Source of the DNA: Candidatus Endobugula sertula | GTDB taxonomy: Bacteria > Pseudomonadota > Gammaproteobacteria > Pseudomonadales > Cellvibrionaceae | Assembly: GCA_001723645.1 (NCBI GenBank) | Contig: MDLC01000019.1 | Span: forward strand, 1 to 51,269 | Direction: 5' to 3' | Length of the DNA stretch: 51,269 nt | In this document: positions 1-10,100 of the stretch, one piece after another | Layout: each line of letters opens with the position of its first letter | How positions within the stretch are numbered: the stretch's first letter is position 1 | Translations under genes and position numbers: made by a program | The notes under the pieces: model-generated | Told to the model about the DNA's origin: nothing | What the model saw: the letters and a program-made list of their open reading frames with translations, nothing else | Databases searched by the model: none

Positions 1-20
1 TACTGAACATTAACTTTGGC

Positions 21-67
21 AGCCCTCAGGGCTGCTAACAACCGTCAAGCCTCCCGCTTTGCGGGAG
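21..67 (+). other. two tandem hairpins, possible terminator or IS200/IS605-type end
   Basis: Two perfect short stem-loops lie side by side. CAGCCC pairs with GGGCTG around 22-36, and CTCCCGC pairs with GCGGGAG across a TTT loop at 51-67. The second is followed 15 bases later by a run of seven T. This could be the terminator of a gene left of the window. The subterminal hairpin layout also recalls the right ends of IS200/IS605 elements, but no transposase is visible here, so that reading is only a suggestion. Confidence 0.4.
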
Positions 68-94
68 CGTTATGACTTAATTATTTTTTTAAAA

Positions 95-673
95 ATGCTT
101 GAATATATAGACAATAATTTTTTTGACAAAAAATGTTCTGATAAATTTTTTGGAAATATTCGTTATATTTCTTGTCAATTCAATCAGTGTGACTTCCAAT
201 CTGCAATCTTTAAGTCGTGTAAATTTATAGATTGTGAATTTGTTAATTGTAACCTTAGCTTTATTGACTTAGACTATAGTTGTTTTTCTAATACTATTTT
301 TAATCGATGCAAAATACAAGGAGTCGATTGGACCAGAGCGGAGTGGGGTAATACAGTAATTAGATTGCCATTAGCATTTATAGGTTGTTTGCTAAATCAC
401 TCTACCTTTTTTGGCTTAGATTTAAGAAACACAGACTATAGCCAATCTGTGTTGCGAAACGTTGACTTTAGAGAAGCAGTGTTGAATGGCTCAAATTTTT
501 ATAATACAGATCTTGAAGAGTCATTGTTTCATGGAACAGAAATTGAAAAATGTAATTTCAAAAATGCAAAAAATTATGTCATTAATATTATGGCAAACCG
601 CGTTAAGAATTCTACATTTTCTTTACCTGAGGCAATGATACTACTTTACCATATGGATATTATTATTGAATAA
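95..673 (+). CDS. Pentapeptide-repeat protein, Qnr/McbG-like
   Basis: About 192 residues with consecutive degenerate pentapeptide repeats (pattern C/A-x-F/L-x-x), folding into a right-handed beta-helix in this family. The C-terminal motif SLPEA followed by LLYHMDIIIE is the type of tail I associate with Qnr- and McbG-like proteins, which mimic DNA and protect gyrase or topoisomerase IV. The reading frame is open back to a TTG at 59, but the ATG at 95 fits the family better. No convincing Shine-Dalgarno sequence is visible. It stands first in the nonribosomal peptide cluster, and a second pentapeptide protein (14898-15668) stands last, so a self-protection role for the producer is a reasonable inference. 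The repeat fold is clear; the target is not shown by the sequence. Confidence 0.8.
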   Translation: MLEYIDNNFFDKKCSDKFFGNIRYISCQFNQCDFQSAIFKSCKFIDCEFVNCNLSFIDLDYSCFSNTIFNRCKIQGVDWTRAEWGNTVIRLPLAFIGCLLNHSTFFGLDLRNTDYSQSVLRNVDFREAVLNGSNFYNTDLEESLFHGTEIEKCNFKNAKNYVINIMANRVKNSTFSLPEAMILLYHMDIIIE

Positions 674-725
674 TGAGTTGTTCTTTTTTATCGTTAATTA
701 ATGGAATTTATATCAGTAAATAATT

Positions 726-1870
726 ATGCATGTTTTAATTTTCACAGATTGTAATGGTGTGATTGGTTTTGGGGTTATGCTGATAATAGTGTTATTGCAT
801 TGGCAAAGCATTTGCGGGATGGGAGCAGTTTAAAAACACAAAACAGTCGTACAGGTCAAGCAATATCGGAAAAGGATTATCCTTATAGTGATTATTCAAC
901 TTCTAGAATTGAATGGTCAGATGAGGATTTTATATTTAGTGGTGAACACTTGCCTATAGAAATATCTCGTGGATGTATATTTCGCTGTAACTTTTGCGCA
1001 AACCCCGCATTTAAACGAAAAGGGGAGTTGGACAAAGAGTCCAAAGTGCTCCGTTATGAGCTAGAGCGTAATTACGAACGTTTCAAAACAACGGGTTATA
1101 TGTTTTGTGACGATACTTACAACGATACTATTGCAAAGGTCAGGGAGTATCATGAGGTCATATCAAAACTACCCTTCAATCTAGAGTGGACGGGTTATGG
1201 ACGTGCTGATGCGATAAAACGCCATCCAGAAATGGCGCAATTAATGGCCGAGTCTGGTCTTAAAGCAATGTTGATTGGTATTGAGACTCTACATCCCATT
1301 GCTGCAAAAGGTGTTGGTAAAGGTTTACATCCTAATGTACTGAAAGACACTCTTTATTATATGAAGGATGTGTGGGGAGATAGCGTTACTATCACAGGTT
1401 CATTTATAGTGGGTTTGCCTGGTGAGCCAGAAGAGTCTATATGGGAAACCGTTGAATGGTTAAATACTAAGGGGTGTCCCGTGGATGAGGCTATATTTTC
1501 ACCGTTGAATATTCGAGCACCAACAGACAATGAAAACTCACCTATGTCAAAAATCTCAATGGATCCGGCTCGTTATGGTTACAGTCTCATCTCATCTGAT
1601 CTGGGTAAAGGTATTTCTTCCCATGGACCAGCTTGGGAGAATGAGTTTATGCATAAAGCACGTGCTGAAGAATTAGCCCGTTCTGCGCAACAATCTTGCC
1701 AAGACAGTCAACCTATCGGTAATTGGGCTGTTTATTCAAGATTACGGAGCTTAGGATATCAGGAGCATGAATTTAAAGGTAAAAGCAGTTTTGATGAAAA
1801 TTTTTTACTCGATGCTCAAAATCGTAAAGATATAATGATGCAAAATTATTACAACAAGTTGATGGAGTAA
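726..1870 (+). pseudogene. B12-type radical SAM enzyme with the B12-binding domain deleted
   Basis: The radical SAM part is well preserved from 770 to 1870, with the cluster motif CIFRCNFC (Cys59, Cys63, Cys66 counted from a TTG at 800). The ATG at 726 begins a peptide, MHVLIFTDCNGVIGFG, that looks like the start of this family. It then runs out of frame. The frame that continues from about 770 begins WGYADNSVIALAKHL, which in relatives lies at the end of the cobalamin-binding domain. An internal deletion of roughly the whole B12 domain near 764-775, leaving a frame change, explains both facts. No ATG or GTG precedes the radical SAM frame, only the TTG at 800 without a ribosome binding site. 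The gene is therefore probably dead, or at best makes a B12-less protein. Intact relatives often methylate unactivated carbons. Confidence 0.75.
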
Positions 1871-1967
1871 CTATCCGATGTAAAAAATATAACTTCATCA
1901 AATTACGCTAAAAGACTCACCAATTAACCTGAATATATCATCATTTTAATATAAGCCTGTATAGTAT

Positions 1968-3323
1968 ATGAACAGCCCTAATCATATGATTGAAGATATC
2001 GAAGGACTTCCTTACAAAAATGTTCCCGAGATAAATTTTTTCTACTACCCACCGGTTTTTCTCTTGGATGCTGAATGTAATAGTGATATTTCTAACATTG
2101 TGCATTTTGATGACTTGTTAGATGGAGAGATAGAGTATCCAATCTATATATCAATACCTTATTGTCGGATTCGGTGTAACTCTTGCCATTGTTTCAAAGG
2201 AATGCTGCCACCAAACAAAGAACAAATCGAAGTACTTGACCGCTATGTAGAAGCACTCATATCTCAGATAGAAGCTTATGGTTCTACTCCTCGTTATAAA
2301 GAAGCAAAGTTTGGTGCAGTTTACATTGGTGGAGGTACAGGATCGACTTTATTTCCAGAACACCTTGAACGCATATTTAATACATTAAAACTCAATTTCA
2401 CGATTGTCGATAATGCTGAAATAACATTGGAAGGGTCTCCTGACGACTTTAGTACGGATTACCTATTAAAAGCTAAAGCATTAGGAGTAACACGTTTGTC
2501 AATAGGTTATCAAAGTGCTAATGATAAGATACTGGAAACACTCAACTCTCCACATCGTAGTGACGCGGGAGTGCGCTCTATGAATTCTGCCATGAGTGTT
2601 AATTTTGATACGGTCAATATCGATCTGCTTTACAATGTTCCAGGTCAATCATTTGAAGATTTTCAGCGTGATTTAGAGCTTGTTATTGAAACGGGTTCTC
2701 AATCAATCAGTCCTGGAGATTATGTGGTTTGGACGGGTAGCCGTGCTGAACACTTAATTAATAATGGTAAATTGCCTAAGCAACATAATGCAGAGGTTAT
2801 TTTTGAGTGGTATCTATATGCATCAAAAATACTTAATGATGCAGGCTATAGTGAACAAGTAAGAGGAATATTTACTAAACCTGATCATAGACAAAAATAT
2901 ATAGATCTTTGCTGTCATGGAGATATTCTTTCTTTTGGCTCTGGTTCTTATAGCTTTATCGGAAAGCATCAGCTTAGAAATATTGTCAGTGTGAAACAGT
3001 ATGAATTTAACATGAATTCAGGTAATGCATTAAGTGCAGACCTTATTTCGAATACAGCGACAGAAAAAAATCTATGGGAGCGATTTGTAGTATTAAATTT
3101 ATTTTCCTCTGAAATTACCCTCTATGATTTTAAAAAGAAATTTGGTTTAGAGATCAAAGATGCCTTTCCAGAGATCATAAATAAACTGAAAAAATATGGG
3201 TTCATTGAAGTATCTTATGATTGTATTCGTTTAACTGTACTCGGGAAAAAATGGCGTAGAAATGTATACTATGAATTTTATGGAAACGAGTATGTATCTG
3301 ATCGTATCAAAGTTATTTTATAG
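1968..3323 (+). CDS. HemN-like radical SAM enzyme
   Basis: A 451-residue protein of the coproporphyrinogen III oxidase-like radical SAM group. The 4Fe-4S motif CRIRCNSC (Cys66, Cys70, Cys73) is followed by an SAM-binding GGGTGSTL stretch near residue 120, and a winged-helix-like C-terminal segment is present. Ordinary HemN acts in haem synthesis. Many homologues inside biosynthetic clusters instead act as methyltransferases, cyclopropanases or C-C bond formers, and the NRPS context favours a tailoring role here. It lies 97 bp downstream of the truncated B12 radical SAM gene and 8 bp upstream of the IorA-like gene, so the three are probably co-transcribed. No lesion is visible. The family assignment is firm, while the substrate cannot be read from sequence. 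Confidence 0.85.
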   Translation: MNSPNHMIEDIEGLPYKNVPEINFFYYPPVFLLDAECNSDISNIVHFDDLLDGEIEYPIYISIPYCRIRCNSCHCFKGMLPPNKEQIEVLDRYVEALISQIEAYGSTPRYKEAKFGAVYIGGGTGSTLFPEHLERIFNTLKLNFTIVDNAEITLEGSPDDFSTDYLLKAKALGVTRLSIGYQSANDKILETLNSPHRSDAGVRSMNSAMSVNFDTVNIDLLYNVPGQSFEDFQRDLELVIETGSQSISPGDYVVWTGSRAEHLINNGKLPKQHNAEVIFEWYLYASKILNDAGYSEQVRGIFTKPDHRQKYIDLCCHGDILSFGSGSYSFIGKHQLRNIVSVKQYEFNMNSGNALSADLISNTATEKNLWERFVVLNLFSSEITLYDFKKKFGLEIKDAFPEIINKLKKYGFIEVSYDCIRLTVLGKKWRRNVYYEFYGNEYVSDRIKVIL

Positions 3324-3331
3324 ACTGTCAA

Positions 3332-5236
3332 ATGAAACGTGATATTTTACTAGGTAACGAAGCAATAGGGCTTGGACTAATAAAGTATGGAATTAATGTG
3401 ATTACCTCTTACCCAGGATCGCCGGTCTCGGAAATAATTGCTGGTGTAAAGAGGTTCAAAAAGTACTTTGCAAGTCAAAATTATATCGAGTGGTCAACTA
3501 ATGAAAAAGTAGCTTACGAAGTTTCTCTGGCTGCAAGCTGGTCTGGGTTAAGGTCAGCTGTGGTTATGAAACAGGTGGGCCTCAATGTAGCAGCAGACCC
3601 TTTTTTTAGTTCAGCGTATACGGGAGTAAAGGGTGCTTTACTAATAATATCTGGGGATGATCTGGGGCCTACTTCTTCTCAAACTGAGCAGGATTCCAGA
3701 ATGATGGCACTTGTTGCGCATATCCCAGTTTTCGACCCTTGTTCTCCTTCGGATGCACTTGATATGATTCCTGAAGCAATAGAGGTATCAGAAAAATACC
3801 AAACCCCAGTATTAATAAGGCCCACTTTGCGACTTTGCCATTCCATTCAAGACATTGCTATTCCTGACAATATTGATGCTATTTCGAGTACAACACAGTT
3901 TATCAAAAAGCCGAGTCATTGGGCTGCGACTCCACAACTTCGATATCAATTGCGCAAGGAACTCAATAAAAAAATAAACGATATTGCAGATAGATTCGAA
4001 TTCAAAGACGATAGTCAAATTAACAAAGCTACAGGACCTAACATTATAGTTAATTCTATGAGTGACTTTGGTGTATTGACGTCAGGATCAACATATAATG
4101 TTGTAAAGCAAGTAATGGATGAATTTTCACTTAACTTTTCTGTATTAAGGCTGGCAACACCTTATCCATTACCAGCTAAATCAGTGCGACATTTCGTTGA
4201 ATCTTTTAAAAAGGTTTTGGTTTTGGAAGAGCCCGGGCCCTGTATAGAGACTCAGCTAGTAGATAGAACCACAGTATTAGGGCGCTTAAACGGATATGTT
4301 CCCAATGCCGGTGAAATTACTCCAGATATTCTGCTTCAGATATTTGTCCAACTTGACATCATTGAACACGACAAAATAAATCAGCCTCAACTACATGAAC
4401 CTGCTTTACCATCAGAAGCTCTAAAAGGCCCTTCATTGTGTCCAGGTTGCTCACATAGATCGGTATTTTATTCCCTTAAAAAAACTTTTGGTGAAAATGC
4501 AATATATCCCAGTGATTTTGGTTGTTATACCCTAGGAAAAAATATTGGCACCGTTGATACCTTCCTCGATATGGGGGCATCTATATCTATGGCTGCGGGA
4601 TTTTTTCATTCCTGTCGTATTAATAATGATAATAGGCCTATTATAGCAACAATAGGTGACTCTACATTTGTTCATGCCGGTATTCCTGCACTAATTAATG
4701 CGGTTCATACAAATGCACGCTTTATATTACTCATTCTGGACAACCGAGTCACAGCCATGACAGGCTTTCAACCAACGGCAGCAGTGACTGAGCTTGCGGA
4801 TGAAAGTGAAAAGGGGACTATTGTTAATATTGATGCATTGGTAACAGCATGTGGTATACAACATATAGAAAGAGTAGATCCATATTATCAAAAGGAATTT
4901 GATGAGGCTCTTTCTCGGGCTTATGAACATACTTATATTAGTGATACCAATGTCAGTGTTATTATCGCTGACCATCCATGTACGCTTAAGAAGCCTAAAG
5001 TCGAAAAAAATGGACGTATTGAAATAGCACCTGATTGCGATGCATGTGGAAGTTGCTATAAGGGATTTGAATGTCCTTCTCTATCGTTAAACTTAAAAAC
5101 TGGCAAGGCACAAGTTAATTATGAAACTTATGTAGAGTGTGGGCAATGTCTAATTGCCTGTGAACGAGGTTATATCTCACAGATAACAAATGACAATAAC
5201 AGACCTGAAGTAAGAGCTATTAAGTTGATTGAGTAA
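3332..5236 (+). CDS. IorA-like 2-oxoacid:ferredoxin oxidoreductase, alpha subunit
   Basis: 634 residues with the architecture of the indolepyruvate ferredoxin oxidoreductase alpha chain. An N-terminal pyruvate-ferredoxin-oxidoreductase pyrimidine-binding domain contains TSYPGSPVSEI. A thiamine diphosphate domain starts at CPGCSHRSVFY (about residue 370) and contains GDSTFVHAGI and DNRVTAMTG. A C-terminal ferredoxin domain carries two cysteine clusters, CDACGSCYKGFEC and CGQCLIAC. The normal enzyme oxidatively decarboxylates aryl pyruvates to the CoA thioester with a small beta subunit (IorB), which is not encoded in this window. Its position 8 bp after the radical SAM gene and 63 bp before the loading NRPS gene suggests that it supplies or processes a starter acid from a 2-oxo acid. 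That role is inferred from context only. Confidence 0.85.
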   Translation: MKRDILLGNEAIGLGLIKYGINVITSYPGSPVSEIIAGVKRFKKYFASQNYIEWSTNEKVAYEVSLAASWSGLRSAVVMKQVGLNVAADPFFSSAYTGVKGALLIISGDDLGPTSSQTEQDSRMMALVAHIPVFDPCSPSDALDMIPEAIEVSEKYQTPVLIRPTLRLCHSIQDIAIPDNIDAISSTTQFIKKPSHWAATPQLRYQLRKELNKKINDIADRFEFKDDSQINKATGPNIIVNSMSDFGVLTSGSTYNVVKQVMDEFSLNFSVLRLATPYPLPAKSVRHFVESFKKVLVLEEPGPCIETQLVDRTTVLGRLNGYVPNAGEITPDILLQIFVQLDIIEHDKINQPQLHEPALPSEALKGPSLCPGCSHRSVFYSLKKTFGENAIYPSDFGCYTLGKNIGTVDTFLDMGASISMAAGFFHSCRINNDNRPIIATIGDSTFVHAGIPALINAVHTNARFILLILDNRVTAMTGFQPTAAVTELADESEKGTIVNIDALVTACGIQHIERVDPYYQKEFDEALSRAYEHTYISDTNVSVIIADHPCTLKKPKVEKNGRIEIAPDCDACGSCYKGFECPSLSLNLKTGKAQVNYETYVECGQCLIACERGYISQITNDNNRPEVRAIKLIE

Positions 5237-5299
5237 ACCTGAGGTTATTTATAGTTATTTTTATTTGGTACTAAATAAAATTTTATCATTAGGTAATTT

Positions 5300-5581
5300 A
5301 TGAGTAATACTTTGATCGAAACTATTTTTGATCATGCCTATAATCAAAATCATAAAATTGCACTTTATGATCAAAGTGGTGGTATGAGTTATGGTGAACT
5401 CAAATATTGTGTCAATGACTTAAGTGCTGAACTTATTCACATCAAGTCAGCTATTGCTAATGGTGTTGGTATTGTACATTCTCGATCCAAAAATGTAGCA
5501 ATTAGTGTCTTAACAGCGCTGCACATAGGTACGGCTTATACGTTTATTTCTGCTGAAATCGAACTTGAAGGGATTTTGTAA
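5300..5581 (+). pseudogene. 5' part of loading adenylation-PCP protein, cut by in-frame TAA
   Basis: The first 93 residues of an ANL-superfamily adenylation protein, starting at ATG 5300 with an AGGT-like ribosome site just upstream. The TAA at 5579-5581 interrupts the frame. The same frame continues without any shift through 5582 to 7129 and reads as a normal adenylation domain (ELKRRGISVLLTDQQL directly after the stop). This is therefore a nonsense codon rather than a gene end. TAA is one substitution away from CAA, AAA or GAA. Either the gene is dead, or translation reads through or restarts at the GTG at 5660. Confidence 0.75.
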
Positions 5582-5659
5582 GAATTAAAGCGTCGAGGTA
5601 TTTCTGTTTTATTAACTGATCAACAATTAGATGAATTAACAGAGTTAACTAAAGAAGGC

Positions 5660-7129
5660 GTGATCGTTGTAGCTGTACCAGCCCCTAGAACTGACCAGCA
5701 GTTGCTGATCCACTATGATAAGATAAGCAGTTTTTCCCGTACCGGGTGCATCATGTCTACTTCGGGTACATCTGGGGAAGAGAAACTCGTTGAAGCGTCA
5801 ATTCATGCATTGATATCATATATTAAATCCCTAAAACAAAGATTAGTTATCAATTCTAGTGATATCTATTTGCATGTAGCACCATTCACTTTTAGCTCCG
5901 CTAATCGCCAATTATTACTCCCACTTTACTGTGGAGCTACCGTTGTGTTAGCGTCAGACTCTCAGAGAGAAAACTCTGATTTTTTAGTTGACCTTATCAT
6001 TAGCTATGCTGTATCGGTAATTGATTTGGTTCCTTCACAGCTTCGATCTTTAGTTTATAGCATGGAGCAGAAAATATTTAAAATGAGTCCAAAGGTTTCT
6101 ATACCATTAAGGCGAATATTTACTACAAGCGATATACCAGATAACAATGTGTTAGATCGAGTACTCATGTTGCTCCCTCAAGTAAAAGACATAGTATGTA
6201 TGTACGGATTGACAGAGGCCTGTGGTATTGTTTCTACCCAATCTTATAAACTTAACTCAAAAATTACTCCTTTAGGGAAAGCATTAGGTGATGTAGCCTT
6301 ATATGTTCTAAATCAAAAAGGAGAGTCTGTAAAAAATGGCGAAAAAGGTTGTTTATATATTGGTGGAGAACGCATTGAAAAAAATAATATCAAAGTATTG
6401 AATAATGAAGATAATAGTGCACTGAATGATGCTAACAATAGGCAGTCTAGGTTATTATGTACTTATGATGTTTGTCAAATTAATCAAAATAATGATATAG
6501 AGTTTATAGGTCGTTCAAGTATTCACTTTAATATAAATGGTCTTCTGGTTAATCCTATACCCATAGAGAAAGTTTTATGTAATTTTTTCTCTGTGCAAGA
6601 GGCTGTTGTTGTCAAACAAAAAGTATTAGATCGTGATGTTATCGTTGCTTATTTGGTAAAAGAAAAAAATGCAGTATTGGATTTAGAGTCATTGCGAGAA
6701 TATTTGTTACGTGATCCAAAGATTATTGCCATCCCAAATTTCTATATGCTCATGGACAGTATTCCTATAAATAAACATGGTAAGTATTGCCGAAAATCTC
6801 TTCCTGTATGTGATACTGATCTTGTCTTACGCCCTACTTTATCAACAGCTCCTATTAATAAATTACAATCTGATTTATTAATAATTTGGAGTCATTATCT
6901 TGGAAATGGAATTGGAATTCATGATAATTTTTTTATTTTAGGAGGAGATTCTTTACTTGCTCAAGAAATATTAAGTGTCATTAATAATGCTATGAAAACA
7001 TCAATACGAATGGCTGATTTATTTGAATTTCCAACAATATCCTTATTGGCTAAACAAGTTATCATAAAAAATTATGATGAAAAAATTTCTATTGATGAAG
7101 AAAGAAAATTTATTGGTGGCCGCATATGA
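5660..7129 (+). CDS. Loading adenylation-PCP protein (main part)
   Basis: Continuation of the frame opened at 5300. Motif A3 is STSGTSGEE, A5 is MYGLTEA and A10 is PINKHGKYCR with its lysine. A peptidyl carrier domain near the end has FILGGDSLLAQ, whose serine takes phosphopantetheine. The A4 region reads FTFSSANRQL, so the aspartate that holds the alpha-amino group of an amino acid (Asp235 in GrsA numbering) is missing. This argues for a starter without an alpha-amino group, such as an aryl, hydroxy or fatty acid. Motif A7 is degenerate (TYD for TGD) and A8 departs strongly from consensus. The stop overlaps the ATG of the next gene (ATGA at 7126-7129), so the two are coupled. First in-frame start after the nonsense codon is GTG 5660. 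Confidence 0.75.
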   Translation: MIVVAVPAPRTDQQLLIHYDKISSFSRTGCIMSTSGTSGEEKLVEASIHALISYIKSLKQRLVINSSDIYLHVAPFTFSSANRQLLLPLYCGATVVLASDSQRENSDFLVDLIISYAVSVIDLVPSQLRSLVYSMEQKIFKMSPKVSIPLRRIFTTSDIPDNNVLDRVLMLLPQVKDIVCMYGLTEACGIVSTQSYKLNSKITPLGKALGDVALYVLNQKGESVKNGEKGCLYIGGERIEKNNIKVLNNEDNSALNDANNRQSRLLCTYDVCQINQNNDIEFIGRSSIHFNINGLLVNPIPIEKVLCNFFSVQEAVVVKQKVLDRDVIVAYLVKEKNAVLDLESLREYLLRDPKIIAIPNFYMLMDSIPINKHGKYCRKSLPVCDTDLVLRPTLSTAPINKLQSDLLIIWSHYLGNGIGIHDNFFILGGDSLLAQEILSVINNAMKTSIRMADLFEFPTISLLAKQVIIKNYDEKISIDEERKFIGGRI

Positions 7130-10100
7130 CTTACCTGAGATATCTTTCAAAAATTGCATTACTCGACATTAGAGTTTGGGTTGAGAATGATCAGCTCTGT
7201 TATGAAGGTCCAGAAGAAACATTAACCGATGTTGTATTAGAACAATTGATAAGATTTAAGGGAGATATAATTCATGATAGATTTAATGAATTTGATAATT
7301 TGCGTAATATTAATATAGTCAAAGCAACACCAAACCAAAAACAGCTTTGGATTTATCAGCAGCAACACCCAGAAAGCTCTGTCTATAATATCCCTATATT
7401 AGGTGAGTTGTCTGGGGATATAAAGCTTAGTTTATTAACAAAATCTATTACTTCTGTATTGAGAAATATATCAATATTAAATAGCAAATTTATTTATCTT
7501 GATGGTGAAGTTGTTGTTTTATCTGGTTTAAATTCAGAGATAAATTATTCTAAAATTATTATAAAAGATAGTATTTATAGTCAACGACATTTAATCAAAG
7601 AAGCTCGTAAGCCCTTTGATCTTACTATTGGCAAACCATATCGGATTAAAGTTTGGCGTTTACAATCAGATAAGTATTTTTTGCAGTTAACTGTACACCA
7701 TATTATTAGCGATGGTTGGAGTTGTAAAACGCTCATAAAGAAAATATGTCAGCAATATATAAGTTATATTTCCGGCAATGATAAAAGCATCGATTATAAT
7801 TATAAGTCTAGCTTTGAAAACTACGCTTTTGATCTTAATAAAAAACTGTATGATAATTCTCTTTTCCCACATTTCCAGTATTGGAAAAATGTACTAGATA
7901 AATATCCACAAATTATTGAATTTCCTGCAAAAAGGAGTAGAGAAACACAGTCATTTGTTGGTCATACCCTGGAGGTTACATTAGACTTGTCGCTTTGCTT
8001 CGGTATTGATCAATTGTCACAAAATTTGGGGGTATCAAAATTTTCAGTATGGACAACAATTATCTCAATTTTACTCCATAAATTAACTGGTCAAAATAAA
8101 CTATTATTAGGTTTTGTTGATTCGAATCGAAGTACTCAGTATCAGCAATCTTTTGGTTATTTTTCCAATACTTTATTGTTGCCATTTGATTATAGTAAAC
8201 CTCAAACAGGAATATGTGCTATTAAGCAAGCTATGCAGAGACTTAATGACGCTCTTAAATATGCTGAAGTACCATTTCATTCTATATTGGAAACGTTAAA
8301 TATAAAAAGAAAGCAGGGGGTGCCACCACTGATCCAGGTGATTGTTGGCCAAGAACTTTCACTTTCAAGTAGTTTTTGTAATAAGGAACTTAATGTATCC
8401 CTACAACTAGTGAGAGAATATAAAGCAAAATTTGATCTAAGTTTTTATATCTCTCATTCAGACACTACGACAAATCTTATCGTTGAATACAATACTGCAT
8501 TAATTAATAGAAATGAAGCCAATGCCTTTATTGAATCATTTAATAGTATCGCAAATGATCTAATTACATCGCCCAATAAGGTAATTAAAAATATTTCTCC
8601 ATTAACTCAAGAGTGGAGACAGCGCTTATTGGTTGAGTGGAATCATACCCATAATGAAAAATATCTCGATGTTGACCTTTTGCAGTTAATCAGTAAGCAT
8701 GTGCATGCTACTCCGAATAATATCGCTTTATATTCTGATTATGACGGTCTCTATTACACTTACAAGGATATAGTAGACCGGACTACCACTATTGTGCATC
8801 GAATCCGAGAGCTGTCTGAAACTGAAATCGAACGAATTGCGATACTATTACCTAGGTCTATAGACTTAATAGCCACAATACTCAGCGCAATCAAACTCGG
8901 CGCCACATTTGTTCCCATTGATATTGATTATCCACAACAACGCATAGACTATATTTTAGATCATTCGAAAGCAGAAATGCTTGTCACCATAAAGGACGGT
9001 TGTCATATTTTAGATCACGAAATTTTAACATTGTATACCTCAGAAATTATCAATACTACAGTTGAAAACTGCAATGATTTTTTTGACAACAGCAGATTTG
9101 CTACGCAAGTATCGATATTGTACACCTCTGGTTCTACAGGATTGCCTAAAGGTGTTATATGCACCTATGCTGGACTCGTTAATCGTTTATTGTGGATGAA
9201 GGATTACCTGCACATCGATGATAGTGATGTCATTCTGTATAAAACTTCAATTGGATTTGATGTTGCTATGTGGGAAATTTTTCTGCCACTTATTACAGGA
9301 AGCAAAATAGTGCTTGCAAAACAAGGAGGGCAGCGCGATGTGGACTATCTTGCCTATCTTACTAATTCCCAGGGAGTGACAGTGATGCATTTTGTACCCA
9401 CTCTATTTGGAATGCTATTAAAGTACAAAAAGCTACTGCCTAAATTTAGTAATGTAAAACACGTAGTGTGTAGCGGTGAGCCTTTAACTCTTTATTTTGC
9501 TCAAAAATTTAATGAATTATTTGTTAAAAAGAATGGCGCTAAACTTCATAATTTCTATGGTCCTACAGAAGCATCTATTGATGTGACTGCTTATACCTAC
9601 ATGGGCGAACCTAATAATAATATAGGCTATCAAGTTCCTATTGGTAAACCTATTGCTAATGTCAAACTCTATATTCTTGACGATCAACTGAATCCTGTTA
9701 TGCCTGGTTCTCTGGGTCAAATATATATAAGTGGTATTTGTTTAGCCGAAGGCTATTTATATGACGACGCTTTAACATCAAAACAATTTATCACTAATCC
9801 TTATGGCGACGGCATATATAGTAAATTGTATCGTACAGGCGATTTTGGAGTTTATACTACTGATCAAAATATTCTTTTTCTTGGCCGTCAAGATCGTCAA
9901 GTAAAAATTAGAGGCAATCGAATTGAGTTAGATGAAGTTGAAGCAACTATAGCACAATATGATGGTGTTAGCAGAAGTCTTGTAGAAATAAATGAGAATA
10001 ATTTACAAGAGAGACAGCTAGTTGCTTATATTGAAATGTCATCATCTGATTTATCTTCTGATGATGATATTCGTCAATGGTTGATAAAAAGTTTACCAAA

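Noticed and set aside
3332-5236. Pyruvate:ferredoxin oxidoreductase
   Set aside because: Domain order and length fit the IorA alpha chain, not the four-domain pyruvate enzyme.
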